This document shows positions 57,913 to 64,000 of a stretch of DNA of 64,000 nucleotides, in pieces. Origin of the DNA: Pseudomonas sp. LS.1a (GTDB taxonomy: Bacteria > Pseudomonadota > Gammaproteobacteria > Pseudomonadales > Pseudomonadaceae); contig NZ_CP092827.1 in the NCBI RefSeq assembly GCF_022533585.1, positions 187,001 through 251,000 on the forward strand, given 5' to 3'. Positions within the stretch are counted from its first letter, which is position 1; each line of letters begins with the position of its first letter. The notes beneath the pieces were generated by a model that was not told where the DNA came from, ran no database searches, and saw only the letters and a program-made list of their open reading frames with translations. A program made the position numbers and the translations under genes.

Positions 57913-59061
57913 ATGAGCCTTAACATTTTCTGGTTCCTCCCTACCCATGGTGACGGCAAGTACCTGGGCACTTCCGAGGGCGCCCGCGCCGTCGACCACG
58001 GCTACCTGCAGCAGATCGCCCAGGCAGCCGACCGGCTCGGCTTTGGTGGTGTGCTGATCCCTACCGGGCGTTCCTGCGAGGACTCCTGGCTGGTCGCGGC
58101 ATCGCTGATCCCGGTGACCCAGCGCCTGAAGTTCCTGGTAGCCCTGCGCCCCGGGATCATTTCGCCGACCGTGGCGGCACGCCAGGCGGCAACCCTTGAT
58201 CGCCTGTCCAACGGCCGCGCGCTGTTCAACCTGGTGACCGGTGGCGACCCGGACGAGTTGGCCGGTGACGGCCTGCACCTGAACCATCAGGAACGTTATG
58301 AAGCCTCTGTTGAGTTCACCCGTATCTGGCGCAAGGTGCTGGAAGGCGAGGTCGTCGACTACGACGGCAAGCACATCCAGGTGAAGGGTGCCAAACTGCT
58401 CTACCCGCCGATCCAGCAACCACGCCCGCCACTGTATTTCGGCGGTTCCTCCGAAGCCGCACAGGACCTGGCCGCCGAGCAGGTCGAGCTGTACCTGACC
58501 TGGGGCGAGCCGCCGAGCGCGGTCGCCGAAAAAATCGCCCAGGTGCGTGAGAAAGCCGCTGCCCAGGGCCGCGAAGTGCGCTTCGGCATCCGCCTGCACG
58601 TGATCGTGCGGGAAACCAACGAAGAGGCCTGGGCCGCTGCCGACAAGCTGATCTCGCATCTGGACGACGACACCATCGCTCGCGCCCAGGCCTCGCTCGC
58701 GCGCTTCGACTCGGTCGGCCAGCAACGCATGGCCGCCCTGCACAACGGCAACCGTGACAAGCTGGAAGTCAGCCCCAACCTGTGGGCCGGTGTCGGCCTG
58801 GTACGTGGCGGTGCCGGCACCGCACTGGTCGGCGATGGCCCGACCGTGGCAGCACGGGTCAAGGAATACGCCGAGCTGGGCATCGATACCTTCATCTTCT
58901 CCGGTTACCCGCACCTTGAAGAGTCGTACCGGGTGGCCGAGCTGCTGTTCCCGCACCTGGATGTGCAACGTCCGGAGCAAGCCAAGACCGGCGGGTATGT
59001 GAGCCCGTTTGGCGAAATGGTGGCCAACGACATCCTGCCCAAGTCCGTCGCGCAGAGCTGA
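57913..59061 (+). CDS. ssuD: FMNH2-dependent alkanesulfonate monooxygenase
   Basis: Luciferase-like oxygenase of 382 residues that cleaves C2-C10 alkanesulfonates to aldehyde and sulfite using FMNH2 from SsuE. Marks: [19 protein letters not shown] start, [10 protein letters not shown] with the conserved active-site Cys, and [14 protein letters not shown]. Two internal Met and one Cys, which is the functional one. GAGGAGAC precedes the start. Confidence 0.96.
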   Translation: MSLNIFWFLPTHGDGKYLGTSEGARAVDHGYLQQIAQAADRLGFGGVLIPTGRSCEDSWLVAASLIPVTQRLKFLVALRPGIISPTVAARQAATLDRLSNGRALFNLVTGGDPDELAGDGLHLNHQERYEASVEFTRIWRKVLEGEVVDYDGKHIQVKGAKLLYPPIQQPRPPLYFGGSSEAAQDLAAEQVELYLTWGEPPSAVAEKIAQVREKAAAQGREVRFGIRLHVIVRETNEEAWAAADKLISHLDDDTIARAQASLARFDSVGQQRMAALHNGNRDKLEVSPNLWAGVGLVRGGAGTALVGDGPTVAARVKEYAELGIDTFIFSGYPHLEESYRVAELLFPHLDVQRPEQAKTGGYVSPFGEMVANDILPKSVAQS

Positions 59062-59071
59062 GGGCCAGGCC

Positions 59072-59869
59072 ATGAGTCGTGCAACTTCCAACAACCTTGG
59101 CCAGCGCCTGGCGCCATGGGCGCTGCCGGTACTGCTGCTGGCCGCCTGGCAGCTGGCGGTCAGCGCCGGTTGGCTGTCGACGCGCATCCTGCCGGCGCCC
59201 AGCGCCGTGGTCAGCGCCGGCGTGGAGCTGGTGCGCAGTGGCGAGATCTGGACCCACCTGGCCATCAGTGGCTGGCGTGCCGGGCTGGGCTTTGTCATCG
59301 GCGGCAGCATCGGCCTGGTGCTGGGCTTCATCACCGGCCTGTCGAACTGGGGTGAACGCCTGCTCGACAGCTCGGTGCAGATGATCCGTAACGTGCCACA
59401 CCTGGCGCTGATCCCGCTGGTGATCCTGTGGTTCGGTATCGACGAGTCGGCAAAGATCTTCCTGGTCGCGCTGGGCACGCTGTTCCCGATCTACCTGAAC
59501 ACCTACCACGGCATCCGCAACGTTGACCCGGCGCTGGTGGAAATGGCGCGCAGCTACGGCCTGTCCGGCTTCGGGCTGTTCCGTCAGGTGATCCTGCCCG
59601 GGGCACTGCCTTCGATCCTGGTCGGCGTGCGTTTTGCCCTGGGTTTCATGTGGCTGACCCTGATCGTTGCCGAAACCATTTCGGCCAACGCCGGCATTGG
59701 TTACCTGGCAATGAACGCTCGTGAATTCCTGCAGACCGACGTGGTGGTACTGGCCATCGTCCTGTATGCCGTGCTCGGCAAGCTTGCCGACCTTGCTGCC
59801 CGCGGCCTGGAGCGTGTGTGGCTGCGCTGGCACCCGGCCTATCAAGTAGCCAGGAAGGAGGGCGCATGA
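59072..59869 (+). CDS. ssuC: Alkanesulfonate ABC permease
   Basis: Permease of 265 residues with six helices; the EAA-type loop reads [37 protein letters not shown] is the typical SsuC segment. Ten bases after ssuD and overlapping ssuB by four bases (ATGA). Confidence 0.95.
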   Translation: MSRATSNNLGQRLAPWALPVLLLAAWQLAVSAGWLSTRILPAPSAVVSAGVELVRSGEIWTHLAISGWRAGLGFVIGGSIGLVLGFITGLSNWGERLLDSSVQMIRNVPHLALIPLVILWFGIDESAKIFLVALGTLFPIYLNTYHGIRNVDPALVEMARSYGLSGFGLFRQVILPGALPSILVGVRFALGFMWLTLIVAETISANAGIGYLAMNAREFLQTDVVVLAIVLYAVLGKLADLAARGLERVWLRWHPAYQVARKEGA

Positions 59870-60678
59870 CCGTGCTCAAGGAACAGCCGCCACGCCTGCT
59901 GCGTGGCATCCCGCTGGCGTCCAGCGGCCTGCGCAAGACCTTTGGCCAGCGCGAAGTGCTCAAGGGCATCGAGCTGCACATTCCGGCCGGCCAGTTTGTC
60001 GCCATCGTCGGCCGCAGTGGCTGCGGCAAGAGCACCTTGCTGCGCCTGCTGGCTGGTCTCGACCAGCCCACTGCAGGCCAGTTGCTGGCCGGAGCTGCAC
60101 CGCTGGAACAGGCCCGCGAAGAGACCCGCCTGATGTTCCAGGACGCGCGCCTGCTGCCGTGGAAGAAAGTGATCGACAACGTTGGCCTGGGCCTGTCTGG
60201 CGACTGGCGCCCGCGTGCGCTGGAAGCGTTGGAGTCGGTTGGCCTGGCCGACCGCGCCAATGAATGGCCGGCGGCACTCTCGGGTGGCCAGAAGCAGCGC
60301 GTCGCCTTGGCCCGGGCGCTGATCCACCAGCCGCGCCTTTTGCTGCTGGACGAGCCGCTCGGGGCGCTGGATGCATTGACCCGTATCGAGATGCAGCAAC
60401 TGATCGAACGCCTGTGGCGTCAGCACGGCTTCACCGTGTTGCTGGTTACCCACGATGTCAGCGAGGCAGTCGCCGTGGCTGACCGGGTGATCCTGATCGA
60501 GGACGGCGAGGTCGGGCTCGACCTCACTGTCGACCTGGCACGGCCCCGGGCGCGCGGTTCGCACCGCCTGGCCGCGCTGGAAAGCGAAGTGCTCAACCGT
60601 GTTCTGTCGGCCCCGGGCGCTGCGCCCGAGCCGGATCCTGTAGCCCCTTTGCCCACGCAGTTGCGTTGGGCGCACTGA
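59866..60678 (+). CDS. ssuB: Alkanesulfonate ABC ATPase
   Basis: ATPase of 270 residues: Walker [10 protein letters not shown], signature LSGGQKQRV, Walker [16 protein letters not shown] 59866 has AAGGAGG upstream. A Pro/Ala-rich C-terminal tail of about 25 residues is typical of Pseudomonas SsuB. Coupled to ssuC. Confidence 0.95.
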   Translation: MTVLKEQPPRLLRGIPLASSGLRKTFGQREVLKGIELHIPAGQFVAIVGRSGCGKSTLLRLLAGLDQPTAGQLLAGAAPLEQAREETRLMFQDARLLPWKKVIDNVGLGLSGDWRPRALEALESVGLADRANEWPAALSGGQKQRVALARALIHQPRLLLLDEPLGALDALTRIEMQQLIERLWRQHGFTVLLVTHDVSEAVAVADRVILIEDGEVGLDLTVDLARPRARGSHRLAALESEVLNRVLSAPGAAPEPDPVAPLPTQLRWAH

Positions 60679-60722
60679 ATGACTCACTCACCAAACTTAA
60701 GCCATAGAGAAGGAATCAAATC

Positions 60723-60938
60723 ATGACCATCAAAGCCATCAACGTTCGCAACCAGTTCAAAGGCACCGTGAAGGAAATCCTCGAAGGCCCGGTACTGTCG
60801 GAAATCGACGTGCAGACTGCCTCGGGCATCGTCACTTCGGTCATCACTACCCGCTCCGTACGTGAGCTGGAGCTGCAGGTGGGGAGTGAAGTGATTGCTT
60901 TCGTGAAATCGACTGAAGTGTCCATTGCCAAGCTGTGA
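60723..60938 (+). CDS. ssuF: SsuF, molybdopterin-binding-like (TOBE/Mop) small protein
   Basis: A 71-residue Mop/TOBE domain protein (NVRNQFKGTVKEILEGPV, then TSVITTRSVREL). In P. putida ssuF is needed for growth on several organosulfur compounds, though its biochemical role is unresolved; related domains bind oxyanions such as molybdate. Contains no Met or Cys after the initiator. GAAGGAAT lies before the ATG. Last gene of the ssu operon. Confidence 0.93.
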   Translation: MTIKAINVRNQFKGTVKEILEGPVLSEIDVQTASGIVTSVITTRSVRELELQVGSEVIAFVKSTEVSIAKL

Positions 60939-60951
60939 TGGGTGTGGGCCA

Positions 60952-61072
60952 TGGGGCTGTTTTGCAGCCCTTCGCGGGCACGCCCGCTCCCACAGGTACT
61001 GCGCAGGTTTCAGGTTTTGCGCGGACCCTGTGGGAGCGGGCGTGGCCGCGAAGGGCCGCACAGCGGCCCCGA
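60952..61072. repeat. REP pair, GGGCACGCCC class with outer GGGGC hairpins
   Basis: GGGGCTGTTTTGCAGCCCTT then CGCGGGCACGCCCGC, with inverted copy ending GAAGGGCCGCACAGCGGCCC, between the convergent ssuF and TetR genes. Confidence 0.9.
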
Positions 61073-61077
61073 TGATC

Positions 61078-61710
61078 TCAGCCGGAACGCTTGGCCAGAA
61101 ACGGCGGTAGATACAACCCCAGGTACGCCTCGAACACCCGCTTGCCTTCCTCGGCCATGCGCGGAGTGATCGCCTCATGCAGCTGCACCGACCGCGCATA
61201 CACCCGGTCGCTCAATTCCATGGCCAGGGCAAACACATCCACATCCACCGGCACTACCGGCAGATGAAAGTGCTGGTCAAACAACTTGTGCATCAAGTCG
61301 CCCAGCTCCATGTCGTGCTGCCGATCGGCCTGCACCACTTCGCTCAGGCCATGCTGGGCCAGGATCAGCTGCCGCGCTGCGGCATCCTCGTTGTAGATAT
61401 CCAGCATGCGCTGCTCGATCAGCCGTGACAGTTCGTGCCAGGTGTTGAACGCATTGCTGTCGATCGGCGCGCTCAGCGCTTCACGGAAGGCCCGGTGCAC
61501 ATCGGCCGTCAACGCCTCCAGCAGCGCCGGCACGCTGGCGAAGAAGTGGTACACCGAAGACGGTGGAATCTGCGCGCGCTCGGCCACGCTGTAGATCGAC
61601 AGGCCCGCCACCCCCAGTTCGGCCAGCAACTCGCGTGCAGCCGCCAGGATCGCCTCGATCCTGGCCTGGCTGCTGGCGCGCGGTTTGCGCGGGGTGGCAG
61701 TGCGGGTCAT
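61078..61710 (-). CDS. TetR-family regulator
   Basis: Repressor-type protein of 210 residues. DNA-binding helix-turn-helix at about residues 36-58 (LSIYSVAERAQIPPSSVYHFF) after a basic leader. The ligand domain is not assignable. Its ATG shares one base with the gshA stop (TGATG), so it is translated from the gshA message and may report on glutathione or thiol state; it does not diverge from a target gene as most TetR regulators do. Confidence 0.88.
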   Translation of the reverse strand: MTRTATPRKPRASSQARIEAILAAARELLAELGVAGLSIYSVAERAQIPPSSVYHFFASVPALLEALTADVHRAFREALSAPIDSNAFNTWHELSRLIEQRMLDIYNEDAAARQLILAQHGLSEVVQADRQHDMELGDLMHKLFDQHFHLPVVPVDVDVFALAMELSDRVYARSVQLHEAITPRMAEEGKRVFEAYLGLYLPPFLAKRSG

Positions 61711-63287
61711 CAGTTGCTGATCGCCAGGATGCTGGCCTGGTAGGCGCCGACGAACAGGTCGAAGTCGCCGACTTCCTGCTGCTCCAGGCGGGACTGTTCG
61801 GCCAGTGATTCGCGGGCCAGGGTTTCGAAGGCTTGCTGACGTTCGGCGGGAAGTGGCTGCTCGCGGAAGGTTTCAGCGTGAATACGGCTCTGGCGCAGGG
61901 CGAACTTGACGAAGCTTTCGTCATGCTCGGTCATGCGTGCCAGCACCTGGGCCGATGGGGTCAGCGAGGCGTCGTCGACCTTGGCCTGCTGGGCATCTAG
62001 GGCCTTGCCGTGTTCTGCACCGCCTTGCGCCTGGTCCAGCAGCTCGGCCAGTGGCCGGATGCGCTCGATCAGCTCGCTGGCCCAGTCCTTAAGGCCGATC
62101 GGCTGGCCATTGCGGCGCAGTTCCAGGCCCGGGCGACGGCCTTCCTTGACCACGGTCAGGAAGTTGTTGGTGCACTGGCCGCATTCGCCGTTGTCCAGTT
62201 GCGGGCTGTCTTCCAGCGCGCAGAACAGCAGGAACGCGTCGAGGAAGCGCGCTTCGGTCAGGTCGATGCCTACCGGCAGGAACGGGTTGATGTCCAGGCA
62301 TCGCACTTCCACATACTGCACGCCGCGTGAGGTCAGGGCCTGGATCGGCCGCTCGCCGGTGTAGGTGACGCGCTTGGGGCGGATGTTCGAGTAGTACTCG
62401 TTTTCGATCTGCAGGATGTTGGTGTTCAGCTGTACCCACTCGCCGTCCACGTGCGTGCCGACTTCAACGTAGGGCGGATAGGGCGTACCCACCGCCTTGC
62501 GCAGGCTGTCGGTGTAGCTGGCCAGGTTGTTGTAGCACGGCGTCAGGCCAGCCTGGGCATTGCTCTGGTAGCCCAGGTCGCTCATGCGCAGGCTGGTGGC
62601 GTAGGGCAGGTACAGGGTTTCGGCGTCCAGCTCTTCGAGCTGGTGCGGGCGGCCACGCAGGAAGCCTTTGTCCAGGGCTGGCGAGGCGCCGAACAGGTAC
62701 ATCAGCAACCAGCTGTAACGGCGGAAATTGCGGATCAGCGCGATATAGGCCGACGACTGGTAGTCGCGGTCGCTCTCGCTGCCGCCTTCGGCAGCGCGCA
62801 GCAGTGGCCACAGCGCTTCGGGCAGCGAGAAGTTGTAATGGATACCGGCGATGCACTGCATGGTGCGGCCGTAGCGCAGGGCCAGGCCCTTGCGGTAGAC
62901 GTGCTTGAGCTTGCCGATGTTCGAGCTGCCGTACTCGGCGATCGGGATGTCCTCCTCGGCCGGCAGCGTGCAGGGCATCGACGGGCTCCACAGGTATTCG
63001 TCGCCCAGCTTGCTGTAGACGAAACGGTGGGTCTCTTCGAGGCTTTCCAGCACCTTGGCCGGGTCGGGCAGGGCCGGGGTGATGAACTCCAGCAGCGACT
63101 CGGAATAATCGGTGGTGATCTGCTCGTTGGTCAGCGCCGATCCCAAGGCTTGCGGATGCGGGGTCTGGGCCAGGCGACCTTCGTCGGTCACGCGCAGGCA
63201 TTCGCGCTCAATACCGTGCAGGCACTGCTTGAGCAGGGGGAGATTGGCGCCGAGCAGGCTCAGGCGGCGGTTGAGGAGGTCGCTCAA
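61710..63287 (-). CDS. gshA: Glutamate-cysteine ligase
   Basis: First step of glutathione synthesis, ATP-dependent joining of Glu and Cys. The start is taken as TTG 63287 ([13 protein letters not shown]) because GAAGGA lies seven bases upstream and the product then begins like other Pseudomonas GshA; GTG 63302 is in frame but has no ribosome site. Length 525. Family marks: [34 protein letters not shown] and a [12 protein letters not shown]ys cluster. The weak TTG start may limit translation. Confidence 0.93.
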   Translation of the reverse strand: MSDLLNRRLSLLGANLPLLKQCLHGIERECLRVTDEGRLAQTPHPQALGSALTNEQITTDYSESLLEFITPALPDPAKVLESLEETHRFVYSKLGDEYLWSPSMPCTLPAEEDIPIAEYGSSNIGKLKHVYRKGLALRYGRTMQCIAGIHYNFSLPEALWPLLRAAEGGSESDRDYQSSAYIALIRNFRRYSWLLMYLFGASPALDKGFLRGRPHQLEELDAETLYLPYATSLRMSDLGYQSNAQAGLTPCYNNLASYTDSLRKAVGTPYPPYVEVGTHVDGEWVQLNTNILQIENEYYSNIRPKRVTYTGERPIQALTSRGVQYVEVRCLDINPFLPVGIDLTEARFLDAFLLFCALEDSPQLDNGECGQCTNNFLTVVKEGRRPGLELRRNGQPIGLKDWASELIERIRPLAELLDQAQGGAEHGKALDAQQAKVDDASLTPSAQVLARMTEHDESFVKFALRQSRIHAETFREQPLPAERQQAFETLARESLAEQSRLEQQEVGDFDLFVGAYQASILAISN

Positions 63288-63440
63288 GATGTATTCCTTC
63301 ACGCGTCAGTCGCCCCAATATGGGGGTAGAGATAACGGTCTACAAGGGTAGGAAGAAAGGAACTGGCGTTGTCGCCTGGTTAACGCGGATCCAGCAGTGC
63401 CAGCGCACTGCTGAAAATACCGCAGATACTGCTTGGTGAG

Positions 63441-63824
63441 CTAGAGAACCGCGAAGGTTCCTTGCGCTTTCGCCACCAGCTTGTCGCCCTGGACTACGTC
63501 GGCGTCGACTACCAGGGTGCGCCGCCCGGCATGCAGCACACGGGCGGTGCACAGCACCTCGCCGTCACTGACGGCGCGCATGTAGTTGATCTTGCACTCG
63601 ATGGTGACGCTTTGCTGGTCAAAGCCATGGCTGGCCGAGCAGGCCAGGCCCATGGCGATGTCCACCAGGCTGAAGATCGCCCCGCCATGCAGCTTCTGGC
63701 CACGGTTGCGCAAGTGTGGCTCGAGCGCCAGGGCTACCTCGGCAACACCTGTTTCCAGGCGTTGCAGGCGGCAGCCGAGGAGCTGGCTGAAGGCGCTTTC
63801 GACGTATTCGCGTGGAACGTCCAT
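63441..63824 (-). CDS. PaaI-like hotdog thioesterase
   Basis: Acyl-CoA thioesterase-type protein of 127 residues. NRGQKLHGGAIFSLVDIAMG holds the HGG and the acidic residue of the PaaI active site. The ATG shares one base with the tex stop (TGATG), so it is coupled to tex. Substrate unknown. The 150 bases between it and gshA hold no gene. Confidence 0.88.
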   Translation of the reverse strand: MDVPREYVESAFSQLLGCRLQRLETGVAEVALALEPHLRNRGQKLHGGAIFSLVDIAMGLACSASHGFDQQSVTIECKINYMRAVSDGEVLCTARVLHAGRRTLVVDADVVQGDKLVAKAQGTFAVL

Positions 63825-64000
63825 CACTTCTTCTTCAGCTGCTTGGCGTTGGCGAACAGGGCGGCCATGGCGTTGTTGGCCGGGGCCGCAGTGGTGGTTT
63901 CGCGCTGGCGCGGCGCCTGCTGTTGGCGGTTGCCGCCATTGCCACGGTTACTACCGCGGTTGCCGTCGACCTTCTCGCCCGGGGTGTCACTCATGCGCAT
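63824..64000 (-). CDS. tex: Tex, RNA-binding transcription accessory protein (C-terminal 58 codons)
   Basis: Only the end of the gene is in the window. The visible residues run from MRMSDTPGEK, the usual exit of the Tex S1 domain, through a Gly/Asn/Arg/Gln-rich linker to the conserved end AMAALFANAKQLKKK. Tex is a multi-domain nucleic-acid-binding protein near gshA in Pseudomonas. The Met at the window edge is internal, not a start. Confidence 0.85.
   Translation of the reverse strand: MRMSDTPGEKVDGNRGSNRGNGGNRQQQAPRQRETTTAAPANNAMAALFANAKQLKKK

Noticed and set aside
63945..64000. Short complete gene beginning with the Met at the window edge
   Set aside because: The residues match the exit of the S1 domain and C-terminal tail of Tex, so the gene continues outside the window.

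Overview
The window is chromosomal DNA from a fluorescent Pseudomonas, most likely the P. putida group. The evidence is GC-rich coding sequence, the Pseudomonas order hemC-hemD-hemX-hemY-dsbB-rsd(algQ)-FKBP-algP, an lsfA-ssuEADCBF locus, davD-davT, gshA next to tex, and many P. putida-type REP elements. I see no insertion sequence, prophage, integrase or CRISPR array. The two ends cut hemC (5' end missing) and tex (only the last 58 codons present).

Layout. 1-3.9 kb: haem pathway (hemC, hemD, hemX, hemY). 4.1-10.5 kb: dsbB, rsd, an FKBP isomerase, algP with its Lys-Pro-Ala repeats, a TIGR02444 protein, a YheS-like ABC-F ATPase and a small MscS channel. 10.7-17.4 kb: LysE exporter, slipin/NfeD pair, YbaK-like deacylase, DUF2789, an unrecognised membrane protein, a CBS protein and a secreted M20 peptidase. 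A tRNA-Arg(CCG) lies at 17.6 kb. 17.7-27.8 kb: a sulfate-ester locus with an AtsC/AtsB/AtsR-type ABC transporter (AtsB is a single-chain double permease), an AtsK/TauD-type dioxygenase, a SftR-type LysR regulator, a TonB-dependent receptor and an arylsulfotransferase without a signal peptide. 28-36.8 kb: davD-davT, an HDOD protein with a pseudo-receiver, two c-di-GMP enzymes and the DesA desaturase. 36.9-47.3 kb: a tightly packed MetNIQ-type transporter with three flavin oxidoreductases of the DszA/SfnB type, then a cystine-type ABC transporter divergent from an EpsC serine acetyltransferase. 47.5-49.6 kb: a BCCT (BetT-like) transporter with a BetI-like operator. 49.7-60.9 kb: tauABCD, an OprD-family porin, 1-Cys peroxiredoxin lsfA and ssuEADCBF. 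61-64 kb: gshA with a coupled TetR gene, a thioesterase and tex.

How it fits together. About half of the window serves sulfur acquisition when sulfate or cysteine is short. It covers sulfate esters (ats-like), taurine (tau), alkanesulfonates (ssu), an unidentified organosulfur compound (met-like plus SfnB/DszA), cystine uptake, O-acetylserine synthesis and glutathione synthesis. The sulfur genes have a visible protein-level signature. All five periplasmic binding proteins (ats-, met-, cystine-, tau- and ssu-type) contain no Met or Cys after the initiator, and so do the AtsK-like dioxygenase, one SfnB-type enzyme and SsuF. The TonB receptor (778 aa) and the arylsulfotransferase (558 aa) have two or three sulfur residues each. 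Neighbouring genes such as the BCCT transporter and davD are ordinary in this respect, so the property helps separate members of the sulfur-starvation response from bystanders.

Limits. All identifications come from reading sequence and remembered family features; no database search was run. Substrate assignments of transporters and monooxygenases are inferences from family and context.
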